Below are positions 13,201 to 23,867 of a DNA stretch of 64,000 bases, piece after piece. Each line of letters begins with the position of its first letter. Positions within the stretch are counted from its first letter, which is position 1. The notes under the pieces are model-generated. The model saw only the letters and a list, made by a program, of their open reading frames with translations, did no database searches and had not been told where the DNA came from. Made by a program: the position numbers and the translations under genes. This DNA is from Zonotrichia leucophrys gambelii (Eukaryota; Chordata; Aves; Passeriformes; Passerellidae), in the NCBI RefSeq assembly GCF_028769735.1, contig NC_088171.1, positions 146,279,917 to 146,343,916 on the forward strand. Direction: 5' to 3'.

Positions 13201-13445
13201 TATTCACTAATGTTTGTCATAACTTTCCAGAGCACCCAAATGGATGGATGTGAAAGTGGAGCTTTCCTCATCGACTTCGTTTTTAGCATGTTGTCAGGTT
13301 TAACCCCAGATGCAACTAAGTACTGGTAAGCAGCTTCCTCATTCCCCTCCACCTGCAGTGTGACTGAAAGGAAAATTGGAAAAAAAAAAAAAGAAAAAAA
13401 ACCCATCATGGGTTTAGATAAGAACTGTTTAATAATTGAAATAAA
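7266..13445. other. Unique intergenic DNA, no gene seen
   Basis: A 6.2-kb stretch without any repeat family I recognise. Open frames reach 60 to 115 codons, are scattered on both strands and have no flanking splice signals that agree with them. The run is AT-rich and CpG-poor. About 12230-12420 is rich in TAATTGA and TAAATATTTAG-like motifs but is not clearly conserved DNA. I see no RNA gene. Confidence 0.55.
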
Positions 13446-13504
13446 GGAAGGAGAAGGAGAAGGAGAAGGAGAAGGAGAAGGAGAAGGAGAAGGAGAAGGA
13501 GAAA
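13446..13504. repeat. Hexanucleotide repeat (GGAGAA)n
   Basis: About nine to ten pure units of a purine-only hexamer. It is preceded by an A-run at 13381-13400. In frame it would encode Glu-Gly or Leu-Leu runs, which explains several open frames crossing it. They are not genes. The pure polypurine-polypyrimidine tract could adopt a triplex (H-DNA) form. Confidence 0.97.
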
Positions 13505-14129
13505 GAGAGAGTGGAATAAATCCCAAGACAAAAAAATGGTGCACAATAAAAATTGTTCATCACTCACTGACCACTGCCCAGCCTGTCCACCAGCAACAAT
13601 TGTCCTCTCACAGCCGGTATATATACTGGGCATGATATTCTGTGCTGTGGAATATTCCTTTGTCCTGTTCAGGTCACCTTGCTTGTCTCCTCACCTTGCT
13701 CTCTTGGGGATTCTTATGCACCTGCTCCCTAGCAGAGCATGAGAAACTGCAAAGTCCTTGATTTAGAGAAAGAACTACTGAGCAACCACCAAAACATCAG
13801 TTTGTTATCAATGTTATTCTAATATTAAATGCAAAACACAGCTCTGTACCAGATAATATTGAGTAATATTAACTCAATATTGAGTAATATTAACTCAAGC
13901 CCAGTGAAATAGAAACTTGACTTTTCTTATTTTGAAACATATATGGAAGTACAGCTTTTGCACTTACAGATTTCCTGTGCATTTTTACATAGCCAGAGGA
14001 TCACAGGGGGATAAGACTTCTCTGTATTATTTCCTCGTAGAAAAGGCATCTTCTTACCCACAAAGTTGAGCAGGGACTTAGATTAAAGGCAGACAAGAGC
14101 CTGAGAGCATAAGCAATGAATTAAAATCC
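13505..14129. other. Unique DNA with a duplicated palindrome
   Basis: No gene or repeat of a family I know. It holds a tandemly duplicated 21-bp near-palindrome at 13858-13898, listed separately. Confidence 0.6.
13858..13898. repeat. Tandem duplication of a 21-bp near-palindrome
   Basis: Two adjacent copies at 13858-13878 and 13879-13898 (the second one base short). Each unit starts ATTGAGT and ends ACTCAAT around an AT-rich core, so it is almost its own reverse complement. The array can form nested hairpins or a cruciform. Confidence 0.92.
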
Positions 14130-14650
14130 CCTTTTGTCTTTCATCTGGCAATAAAATCCTGCCTTGTGTTTAAAAACTCAAATGTTGCATATTTAAAAGC
14201 AAGGATTGTACGTGTTAGACCGACCAGCTGCATAAATCCTAGTGGCCTTGGAAAATTAATGTTTTGTTTTAAGCAAAGCTGAAGTTACTCATGTTATTTC
14301 ACTCTATCAATAGTGAGTACATTAACATTATCTAGTGTCTGCAAGCACACTATTAATTTACCTTGTACTGTCCCAATAGAGGGAAAAGAATTGTTCGAGG
14401 CAATGAGGCGTATCCACTTCCACTCCTTGGGACTCCTTACATCCAAATAATCAATATTAATGTGGTGAAGGGAGGGCAGAGAGGAAAAGGATGCTCTGAC
14501 TGATTTATTAGCTAAAGCCCCATCACAGTGGAACGAGAGTCTGAGGATTCTTTACTAAACTGAACAGACACTAAATGGTTTATCAAGGGTGGAGTTGCTG
14601 TCACAGTGTCCATCTGAAGTCAGGATTAATATGACATTTCCTAGCCAGGA
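14130..14650. promoter_or_regulatory. Candidate conserved non-coding element
   Basis: The stretch is unlike its neighbours in keeping scattered CpGs (for example ACGTG, GACCGACC, TTCGAGG, GGCGTATCC, GGAACGAG) in a CpG-poor setting. It also carries homeodomain-like cores (AAAATTAATG, TATTAATTTA, ATCAATATTAATG). It has no repeat and no coding frame. This profile is common in vertebrate conserved enhancers. Conservation itself cannot be seen from a single sequence. Confidence 0.3.
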
Positions 14651-15001
14651 GGCTGACAGATATAACTTTCCATTTCCAAAATGATACATTCTTTATTGTA
14701 GAAGAAAATCCAATATGTTTTTGAAAATACTTGATCGTTGCAGTATCATCTTTTTTTTCCCATGAAGGAAATGTTTTTCTTACAGAAAACCAGCCTGTTT
14801 TCTCTGATGAGAACTTCTTTTTGCCTACAGGTCAGATGAACAACACAAAACACAGTTTTTAACAATATGTTGGCAACTCCCTGGCAAAGTACAATTGGCA
14901 GGAAGTAAAAAAAATGAAATACTGTGGGGGATGGGGATTGGAGGGGGGCAGCATTTTCACGTAACGTGACTTGAATATTTCTTTTTAAATGATAAGAAAA
15001 G
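14651..15001. other. Unique DNA left of a large LTR
   Basis: No gene or known repeat. A short-window palindrome-like CACGTAACGTGAC sits at about 14958. There is a T-run at 14751-14758. Confidence 0.5.
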
Positions 15002-16291
15002 TGCCCCATGAAAATACCTCACCCTGGTGTCTGCTGTGAGATGTGACCAGGAATAAGCAAAACAGGCTCCAACTTAAACATAAAGAACACTTTATTACCT
15101 AAAACTACAGGAAAAATAGGGAAAGACTATAAAGAAAAGAAAAAAAAAAATTGAAAACCTTACAAAACCACTTTTCCTCCTCCCCACTCCCTGACTTTCC
15201 CAATCCAATACATTCTCTCAAAACAACTGCCCAGCCCGGCACGACACTTTAGTATACTCAAACATCAGTTCATGAAGAGGAAAGGAGTCCTTCTTGTTCC
15301 ATAGGCTTCTCCTGGAAACACACTGAAATCCCGGATGTTTCCTTGTCACTTCGGCACCGCCCGGGGGGAAAAAAAGTCCTTTTGCCGCTTGTGACATGTT
15401 CCTTCCATGCCCAGTGCTCTCACCACCGAGACATGGCCAGAGCTGCTTTTAGGGTGGTCTTTCAAGGATGCCTTGTCTCACTCCAAAAAGGCACAGTCTC
15501 TGCTTTTGGGACAACTGTCCCCCCCATATTTTTCCAACCCCCTGGGGCCGGGGGGTCCTCACAAATGAACCCTCCTGGTTTTGAGGCACTGCCTCCCCCT
15601 AAATGCAGTCTGTGTCACAGGAACAACTGAGTCCATGGCTACAAGAAAAAGTCCAGCCAAAAGGCCACTCCAAATCATCTCTCCCCATCCAATCATCTCC
15701 ACAATCTCCGGGCCAAGTCATCTCATCTCTCATCTCCCTTCTTATTCAGCTTCGAGGAGGATTAGCATTTTGTAAGGCCCCAATCATGCAAGAAAGGGTT
15801 AAAAGTTTTCAGTCTCTGTCTGTCGGTCCCGGAACAGCTCCCACGCACGCTGCCCACACGCTGCCGCTGCGGCCGGGCAGTCTCCTTCCTTCTCCTCCTG
15901 GCTGGCTGCTCTCCTGGGGGGAAGGGGGGAGAAGAGGGGGTGCTGGCTGCCCGAGGGCTGACTCTCTGGGACCCTTCACCCTTCCATCCTCGAAGCCCCC
16001 CCGAAGCCCCCTCAACCCCATCTCTGTCCAGGCCCCAGGCCTACCGCGTGGCTGGCCCCTCCCCCGCCCAGCAGCAGCGGGCCGGGCGGGGGAGAGAGAT
16101 CTGAACTCCTCGCCCGACGATGTCCAAAAGAGGAAGTGCCAGGGCAGTGCCTTGCTTTTAACTCCTGTGTATTCTCGGAGGTGTGTCCAAACCCCACTGG
16201 CTACACCAGGTGTCAGTATGAAACCCAAAACCTTCATTGGTTTGACCACAGCTTCCCAGAATTCCCACTTCTTCCTGGTCAAACCATGACA
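15002..16291 (-). mobile_element. Large GC-rich ERV LTR, about 1.29 kb, - strand
   Basis: Read on the - strand this is a retroviral LTR. It starts TGTCATGGTTTGACC (right end, + strand CCATGACA at 16291), has a GC- and CpG-rich U3 (about 15820-16110), an AATAAA signal read on the - strand near 15091-15096, and a roughly 90-nt U5 ending in GGGGCA (left end TGCCCC at 15002). The TGTCATGGTTTGA start and the Poly(A)/U5 wording match a passerine LTR family I know. The flanks GAAAAG and TTGCCA do not match, so no target duplication is visible, and the left boundary is inferred from TG alone. No primer-binding site or viral gene is adjacent. G-runs at 15916-15940 could form a quadruplex. Frames of 228 codons (15603-16289, +) and 157 codons (15809-16282, -) arise from the GC-rich sequence and are not genes. 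Confidence 0.8.
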
Positions 16292-17097
16292 TTGCCATAG
16301 AGAGACCTTTTGTCCTTTTGACCTTCAGCAAGCAAAAAGTTACTTTTAAAATTGCATTATGGCAGCAAATGCTGTAATCTATACATAGGCTGAAGTCAGA
16401 GAGGAATGGCAAGCACACTGAGGCAATACTGAAACATTTGGTTCTGGCTGTCCACAATAACACATGCTTACACTTGAAGATATAGATAACAGTCACAAAA
16501 AAAGCTCAGCTAGGGGGAAAAAAGGATGACTCAAACAGTGTCAGAAAAAACAGTTTATTTTCTCCATGTTGATAACAAGAGTAGAATACAGGTCTGAGTA
16601 CTTAACTCCCGAATGTAAGATATAAAACATGGGTGCTTAGCTTCCCTTCTTTAATAATTATTATATCAAATTAAGATTAGAGAATGCCGTAACTCATGCC
16701 TCTACACATACATTTTTTATATGGGAAAGCACCACTGGGTGCTCATCACACCTGCAGCTGGGGAGTTTTAAAGAAGGATGTTCAAAGGCAGACCAGGCAA
16801 GATGTTCATATTGTCCCTTAAGTACTGTGGTCCAGAGGATACTTGGAGTTCACAGAAAAAGTAACTGGGTGGGCACTTTCAGGCTGGAATTAGAACAAAA
16901 AGCCACTTGTAGAATGATGACACAGATATGGAAATCGGGGTGACAATCCAGGCTATGCAGTGGTGACAATGGGGAGGGATGAGGTGCTGTTTACCTTTTC
17001 TCTGTGCTCTGCTTTTCTTGGTGCTGGACAGAATTCAACCTTTGAGACAGCTGACATTTTTGCGGATGGTTTGTTGCAGTGACCTACAGTGAAATAT
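16292..17097. other. Unique intergenic DNA, no gene seen
   Basis: About 800 bp between an LTR and a CR1. No recognised element, splice-flanked exon or RNA gene. Confidence 0.55.
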
Positions 17098-17372
17098 GTA
17101 TCACAGAAGCATAGAAATGTTTAGGTTGGAAGGAACCTTAAACATCGTCTTGTTCCAACACCCCTGCAGGGACACCTTCCACTAGGCCAGGCTGCTCCCA
17201 GCCCCATCCAGCCTGGCCTTGAACACTCCCAAGGATGGGGCATCCACAGCTTCTCTGGGAAAATTGTGCCAGTGTCTCACCACTCTCACAATAAATAATT
17301 TCCTCCTAATATCTAATCTAAACTTGATTTCTTTCAGTTAAACTGGAACTTCTTCCTTGTCCTATTTCACCT
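17098..17372 (-). mobile_element. CR1 LINE 3' fragment
   Basis: A well-preserved CR1 3' end on the - strand. The + strand shows, in order, AGAAGCATAGAAATG (terminal repeat), TTAGGTTGGAAGGAACC, CCCTGCAGGGACACCTTCCA, CTAGGCCAGGCTGC, TGGCCTTGAACACT, GGATGGGGCATCCAC, CTCTGGG and TTCCTCCTAATATCTAATC, each a landmark of the CR1 3' region. It is 5'-truncated just past the TTCCTTGTCCTATT block, about 275 bp in. Confidence 0.95.
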
Positions 17373-18552
17373 TGGTTTAAGTATCTTCAGTGTGGACTTT
17401 TACATAACTTTCCGACTTTCTTCAAATGTGTGTTTTGGGATCAGAGGAACTGCACCCAAGGCTCATTTTATTACACCTGTGGCCAAATACAATCTGTTAA
17501 GGCTTATTCTTTACTTCTTTTCACAACCTGAAGCGAGGACACTGTCCCCTGCAAAGTGTGTGCTGTGCTTTCTGTGTGCTGCTTAACACAACATGAATCT
17601 GCCTCTAAATGCATGGCAGGTTTATGCAGCCAAAATGTGAGGTTTTAAAAGAAGTGAATCAAGGGGCCTTAACTAAGAGTAATGGGATGATATTAAGTGA
17701 GACAAGTGGTACAGTGAGTGTCAAGAAATGCTCCTGGGCAGTGCAGGCACTTGGACTGTGGAGGAGGCTCTTGGGGGATGGACACTACATAATGTGCACT
17801 TAACGATATCTACAAGGCACAACACTGCACTCACTGGTGCCCAGACTAAATGATATTGCAGGGGTTTGCTGCCCTTTATGCTAGGGACTAGCCTCTAAAT
17901 CATTGTTTAAAACCTATATAACCTAATTCTTCTCTGGGGTAACTTATCTGAAGTTCTCAAGGGTGAAAATAAGCCCTCACAAGTAGGAGAGAGTACTGCA
18001 GCACCTGGAGGCAACACTAAGAAACAACTGAGATTTTTGTAACAGATAAATTCAGTTTTGTTTGAGACAGGAAATAATTCCATTTCTCCCTATTTTCATG
18101 GAAATTACACCTTAGAAAACTCCCTTAAAGGATATCCAGTTGCAAATACTCTGTAAACAGAAAAAAATATCATGCACAGTGGATTTATTTTAAACTTTCC
18201 CTCCTGAGTCTAAGGGTAAAGAAAACAGGAAAGGAAGAAATCTCAATGAGTATATCTAATCTAAACACCTATTAAAAATATGTTATTTTAGTGTGTTTAT
18301 TTTTTTTTGGAGAATAATATCTGTTTACAACAGCTGCTGGAAGCAGCTTTTTATTTCTTAATATATTACCATAAGTTCTAATTGTTTCAGTCCTTAGAAA
18401 GATTGATTATATTTTCAAGTCCTCCTTTCTTGATATGCCTTGCACTTATACGGAGGAGAACTCATCCTTAATTGTCAGAGATTGTCTGAGGCTGTTGTGT
18501 ACACCCAGTCTGTTTCAGAACTCACATCTTCAGTACTTAACAAGTGAATGAC
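17373..18552. other. Unique intergenic DNA, no gene seen
   Basis: About 1.2 kb of AT-rich DNA with only short frames. Nothing recognised. Confidence 0.55.
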
Positions 18553-18695
18553 CCTGAGATTTGCTCAGTTGGACAGGGCACAATGCTCATAACACCAAGG
18601 TTTGTAGATTTAATCCTCATATGAGCCATTCACTTTAGAGCTGGGCTAGATGATCCTTGTGGGTCCCTTCCTCCTCAGAATATCCTGTGATCTGG
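18553..18695 (+). mobile_element. tRNA-Ile-derived SINE (TguSINE1 type)
   Basis: The left part is a decayed tRNA-Ile sequence: TTGCTCAGTTGG (A-box region), AATGCTCATAACACCAAGG (anticodon arm, where tRNA-Ile has GTGCTAATAAC), and GATTTAATCC in place of the B-box GGTTCGATCC, closing with GAGCCA. The right part, from about 18638, is a CR1-like tail (CTAGATGATCCTTGTGGGTC, then TCAGAATATCCTGTGAT). That two-part build is the songbird TguSINE1 design, in which a pol III tRNA head borrows the tail recognised by CR1 reverse transcriptase. The cloverleaf is broken and the B-box mutated, so it is a fossil, not a tRNA gene. It is the best single marker that the DNA is passerine. Confidence 0.9.
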
Positions 18696-19775
18696 AGTGG
18701 AGGAGAAGGGTCAGTGTTGCTTGGAAACAAACAGAAAAAAAAACATAACAGTTAGTTAAATAGAGGTGACTCACTATGGAGTTAGAATGTTTTCTCCCAA
18801 GATACCAATACTCTGGTTTTTAATCCTGCTTTCTGGGGAGTTCTGGAGAAGACATCAGCCAATATATAATTTTGTTTTCATATTCCTGATTAGAAATTCA
18901 AGACCAAGACAAGAATAGCAACCTACTCATTACCTTTCCATCCTGAGAGGAGGTTCTGAAATCCTTAGTGGAAATCACATGAGATTTCCAGGGACATTTT
19001 GTATCTTTGGAACACTCAGGGATTCCAGAGATGCTCCTAAAAGATGTGTGATACTTGATGAAGTGCACTGAGATGATGTGTGAAGATAACTACAGACACT
19101 GATTCCTCAGCTCTGCAAAAGTCAATAACAACAGGATCAAGTTCTATCTGAGTAGCAACAATTTCTTGTCAGTACAGCACCATGAATCTTATTTGGCCAG
19201 TATTGATAATAATCTTCTTTTACCTTTACTTGAACACTAATTTGAGATGTTCTAGGACATACTTAGCACAAACATGGAAGACAGAACAAAAAAAGAGATG
19301 GTTTGCTTGCCCTGCTTGAAGGAAACATCCAAGCATTGCCTTCTGGTTAAGATGGTGTACATGGTTTGGCCCTAAGAACCATCCTACACTCCTCTCCTGA
19401 ACATGAACTGCAGCCTCTCCCCACAGAGCTGGTGCTGTGTCTGCATCTCCAGCTCTATAATTTGACTTTGCTCTTCCACCTTCTGCTCTTGGAGGTTTCA
19501 GCATTGCTTTTTCTCTAAAGGAGCAGCTACTAAATGAATATCTTGACCTCAGCAAAGCAGAGAAAAGGAGAGATTTCTTCAGCAGAAGAACAAGAAAGGA
19601 AGATCCCACTTCCTTCCTGCATTTGCAAGGCCAGAAGAGAAATTGAAGCAGGTAACCCCCTGCCCTCAGTGCAGCAGCCACTGTCTCATTAGCCCAAGCA
19701 TGTGCCGTCCCTCTTCTTTAGGTACACATCTGCACTCTCATCCTCCTTGCTGTTTCTTACCTCCTATTCACATTT

Positions 19776-19800
19776 ATTATTGATATCACCTATCAATAAT
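19776..19800. repeat. Perfect 10-bp inverted repeat
   Basis: ATTATTGATA and its exact reverse complement TATCAATAAT are separated by TCACC. It is an AT-rich hairpin too short and weak to suggest a processed RNA. Each arm contains an ATTGAT/ATCAAT core like those bound by CUT or PBX-type homeodomains. Confidence 0.85.
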
Positions 19801-20870
19801 GCTTTCTGCTGCTTCAAGAGTTTGGCCTTTCTGCCAGATCCCAACTTTCAAGTGCTCTTTGCTTCACCTCATTATATTTTTAATGACCTACACATTTTCT
19901 GTTTCTTTTCCATCCTGTGCCTGTCTCCTTCCTTGCAAAGTGTGAGAGGTGTTGGCTGAGTGAGGGCAGAGGGAACAATGTTGTTGCTTTAAGCAGTTGC
20001 TCCCACACTGCCCCTCAGCTTACCAACCAGTTTAGCAGCCTCTGCAAAGGTAGAAAATGCACTTGTTTAAATCCCTGTTCAAGCATGGATGCTTGCTCAG
20101 AACCACCACACAAGAGAGAGTAAAACCTACTTATTTTCTGCAATTTTGCTGCAAATAGCTGCACTTGATGTTTGAAAAGACAGTTCTCTTCATCATGTTT
20201 CCCAGCTTTATGAATTGCAATCTTCAGCCTATTTTATCTTCTTTTTGTTTTCAAAATCAGCTCATTTTATAATGGCTAAGGTAACATCCTGTTACTCAGA
20301 AAACACAGCAACATTAGAGCAGTTATACCTGAGAACAGGATTAGAAATTCAGCCAGACAGACTCAGTGCCAAACAGAGACAGGATTAGTAAATTAGTCCA
20401 ATATTTAATTTGACAGCCTTGTATAACTGAGGAACCTGATCACAAAAGACTTGCCAATGATTTCAGAATAACACCAGCATACATATTTTGAGTCCATACA
20501 GGAAGCTTCTTTGCCCTTTAACTTTTAACAGCTCTGTCCTGCCTCCAGTCTAGTACAGCATTCTGTCTCTTGCTGCCATTTCCGCTGTCTGCTGGCTCTG
20601 TGAGTCTGTTCAGCTCAAAAGACACATATGTTATGTTTCCAGAAACCATATCAACCAATTATGTCATTTCCCATTATTACAGTTATTTAATTGAAAAATA
20701 ATAACAATAGAAGAAATGCAACAGGCAGGCAAGATCCAACTTTCTTTTTGAGTGGAGTGAACTTGCCATGCTGCTTCTGCCTACCTCAGCTTGCTTGGGG
20801 TTGTGATGTGATGGTCAAACCTTCCAAGCTTTGACAGAGGTGGGACTCCATGGAAGGTAAAAGTACTGCA

Positions 20871-20953
20871 GTCACATGTAGTCACTGGTCCTCCAACTCT
20901 ACCAAGTCACATTGAAGTCACATGAAGTCACATTGAAGTCACATTGTGACTTC
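20871..20953. repeat. AGTCAC repeat cluster ending in a perfect palindrome
   Basis: AGTCAC occurs six times in the same direction in about 75 bp. The last four copies (about 20904-20943) are spaced 10 to 11 bp apart, close to one helical turn. The final copy forms a perfect palindrome with 9-bp arms, GAAGTCACA and TGTGACTTC, around a single T (20935-20953). It may be a young minisatellite or a cluster of binding sites on one helix face. Confidence 0.9.
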
Positions 20954-22844
20954 ATCCACAAATGTGATTTTCAGGGTATTTATAGAAGAGTCAAAATGGG
21001 ATTTTAAGTGGGTGCAAGAATTAATTAAAGAGGACAGAAGTCAGAAGGAGCAGGAGGGTGTTGTGGAGACACTGTAAGTATCTGAACAGAGAAGACAGAG
21101 TCAAGAGCTCTTATGCTGCCTGAAAGTCAGGCACACATAATACAATTAAGCAGACATGTCCCCGCTCAGAAACAGTGCACTTTGCTGACAGCGTATCAGC
21201 AATGTGTGCATCTTTCCCTTGCACACCAAGGAGCAGCTGCAGTTACAATCAGAGATGTGCAGGATGCTCGGGATCAGCTGAGCTCCCTGTGAGATCCATC
21301 TTGTTGGTGGTCCTTTCATCACAGTCTGTACCTGGGTCTGGAAAGGAAACTGGTGGATGCTGCAGGGCACACCATTCAATGGTTACTGTACTGCTAAAGG
21401 ATGGCTCTGCATGCTGCCCACACCCCGGCCTGCCACCAGAAGCATTTCTAGGATTCAGGAAGGTCATGGTCTTTTGCCATGGTGGAGCTGCAACAGAGCT
21501 GCCCCCTTGTTAACCTCCAACAAAGGGGCAGATAATTTACAGTCTGATCTTGGGATCACAATCCCATGGCTTCAGGACACAGAATTATCCTGATCTCTTA
21601 CTTGAACGGGTAAGGCACAGCATGAGCGTGACTAGAATTGGTGCCTCTGGGTGTATTATAGAATTTATAGATATGGAAACACAACATACAAGGATTTTTG
21701 TCTTATCAGATTGATGTCCTCTATGCTCATACCTTTGGAAAAGCTGTGATAATTGAGATAATCCTCATCCCTTAAAGCAGCTTTTTAAGCTGTGATTATT
21801 TTGGCAGCACAGCTCAAGTTTTATCACTCACAGAATGCAGAGGAAGAAAAGGAATAAAAACACATCTTCTTTGTTCAGCTTTAACCCAAATAAGCCCAGA
21901 CCACTGAAAAGAAGAAGAAACACCCCCCTGTACTCATGTCTCCTCTGATTACTGTCCAGCCATTCACACTTGCTAGAAAATACCTCTCAAGTTATTTTAT
22001 CACTCTTACATACTCTGAATATTCTTACAAAAAAAAAAAAAAAAGAATTTCTGAAATGCGCAATCTTTTGCTCTGCATAAGCAATAGTCTGTAATTGTGA
22101 ACATCTATGTCCAGAGCAAGAACAGAACATGGGAACTTCAAAACCAAATCCAGGATTTTGGTAAGTTTTAAATACAAGAGATTTTTCCCTAGCCTTCTTT
22201 TAGATATATCATAATAACTGAGCTTCATCTTCCTGTATTGAGTCACCCTGCTACCAAAAATGCATGAGGTAACTAAGACTTGCTACTTTCTTTGAATTTC
22301 CTATTTGCTATTTTAAAATCTTTTCTGTCTGTATTTACTGCTTTTGAGATGTATTCTCTGCCTGACAATGTGTGGGAATTCCGAGGGTGTGACTCAAGGC
22401 TGCAAATTTACTGAGGCACACTTATGTCAGAGCTTCCTGACTCCAGCCTCAAACTTCTCCTTTCATCATTAAAACAAATGTTTATGTCACCTTCAATTCT
22501 GCCTACTCTGTAAGTACCATTGAAGCGCACAGTGGACATCCCAAGTATCAATATGGGACACAAATCCTAAAGTTAAGGACTAAAGTGACAAATTTAGGCA
22601 CCATAATAACCAGATATATTAGAGGACTCACAGCCCTAATGTCAGTGCCGGTGCACATTGAATTCAAGATCCAAAACCAGGATTCACAAAAATCAATGAT
22701 CTAGGTGAGGGTGAGTTGTAAATTATACCTTTTTTCTTGTAGCTCCTGAACTGTGGAGTACAGAACTCCTTGAGAAACTGTAAGTCAAACTGCAAGTTGT
22801 CACGCAGCTTGTCCCTTCTTGGTATTCCATTTTATATGAAATTC

Positions 22845-22930
22845 TTAGTGGATGGAAACCCTGCCCATGGAAGTGGGACTGATGGTCCTTTAAGATTGTT
22901 TCCAATCCAAACACTTCTACTATTCTTATT
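22845..22930 (+). mobile_element. CR1 LINE 3' tail, degraded
   Basis: A short + strand CR1 tail. AACCCTGCCCATGGAAGTGG is followed by CTGATGGTCCTTTAAG and TTTCCAATCCAAAC, then a mutated terminal repeat. About 85 bp, clearly old. Confidence 0.75.
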
Positions 22931-23387
22931 TCTGCTGTCCTGAAGAGTGTGAAATCTTCTTGCTGGAGCACATAGATCAGAGCTGGATCACAGAGGTTGC
23001 TTCTTTAGGTACTTTCCAGGGCTTCTTGATAAAAGAGTGTTGCTTGTAGGAGCAATTTCCAAGCACAAGAGGGACAAGATAATTGGGAACAGAATCTGGA
23101 TAAATCATGTGCAATAAATCAGGGTAAACTGTCCCTGATCAAACTGAGTTTTTTCCAGGTTGAAATAGCAGTGTCTGTGAGCTTGGGTGGGGTGGGATTT
23201 AAATAATTTACATCAATTTTAAGAAAACTTGCAACACAGCTTCTTTAGTATCCTTGCAGTCATAATGAGAATATATGCACCGGATGGGTGCACTGTCTGG
23301 TGAGTATTACATTTACCAGATTGTCAAGCTCAAAGGTGTAGCTGTGATTCTGGATTCCATTATCAACAAAGAGTGGCTTAAAAAATA
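22931..23387. other. Unique DNA between CR1 copies
   Basis: No gene or element recognised. Parts may be CR1 too decayed to call. Confidence 0.4.
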
Positions 23388-23750
23388 AGGTTTCTTTAGC
23401 CTCAAAAAGAGGAGGCTAGGAGGAGACCTATTTGTTGTGTTCAACTCCCTGAAGGGTAGCTATAAGAAAAACAAAGTTAGGCTTTTCTCAAAGATGCGGA
23501 GGAAGGAAAAAGAGGAAATAGTCACAGTTGCCACAAGAGACATTTCAGTTAAATGCAGGGAATGATTATTCACACAGACCCATTCTTCACAGGTTAACCA
23601 CAGAGACTGTGATCTCTCCATCCCTGAAGGCTGCCACAGTTCAGCTGGACAAGGACCTGATCTAACAGACAACTGGAGGTACCTTTAAAGCTAGTCTTGC
23701 TGTGATGCTGCTGGTGGTGTCTAGATGACCTCAAGAAATACTTCCATTCA
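23388..23750 (+). mobile_element. CR1 LINE 3' fragment
   Basis: A + strand CR1 piece covering the end of ORF2 and part of the 3' UTR. It opens with TTTAGCCTCAAAAAGAGGAGGCT and GGAGACCTATTTG, passes CAACTCCCTGAAGGG, GATCTCTCCATCCCTGAAGG and CAGCTGGACAAGGACCTGAT, and finishes near GTCTAGATGACCTC. The terminal octamers are not clear. It is a separate insertion from the longer copy that starts about 120 bp downstream, since each has its own 3' end. Confidence 0.8.
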
Positions 23751-23867
23751 TCTGTGGTTGGAAATATTTTGTGAAGCAAGAACGTAACACAAAGAGGACT
23801 CCTGCCCCAAAAATGAAAGGTCCCAAAGCTTCTGCTCAACTAAAAAAGGGAGGCAGAAAGCTGAGAC

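Larger units (their letters stand above)
18696..22844. other. Unique intergenic DNA with small palindromes
   Basis: A 4.1-kb stretch without recognised transposons. It contains a perfect 10-bp inverted repeat at 19776-19800 and a GTCAC repeat cluster at 20871-20953, both listed separately. An A-run lies at about 22027-22044. A slightly GC-richer part at 21150-21600 carries overlapping frames up to 112 codons with no domain I recognise. A 151-codon frame at 19226-19681 (-) looks like chance. Confidence 0.5.

Noticed and set aside
13446..13504. CRISPR or other spaced repeat array
   Set aside because: Units are contiguous hexamers without spacers; it is a microsatellite. No CRISPR is expected or seen in this vertebrate DNA.
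13116..13635. Glu-Gly, Ser-Pro or Leu repeat proteins
   Set aside because: Translations of the GGAGAA repeat in different frames; no start context or flanking exon structure.
15603..16289. 228-codon open frame (+) and 157-codon frame on the other strand
   Set aside because: Both lie inside the GC-rich U3 of an LTR, where stops are rare. No domain, no splice context.
18553..18626. tRNA-Ile gene
   Set aside because: A- and B-box regions are recognisable but mutated, the cloverleaf is broken and a CR1-like tail follows. It is a SINE head.
19226..19681. 151-codon open frame on the - strand
   Set aside because: No recognisable domain and no splice signals in agreement. Likely chance.
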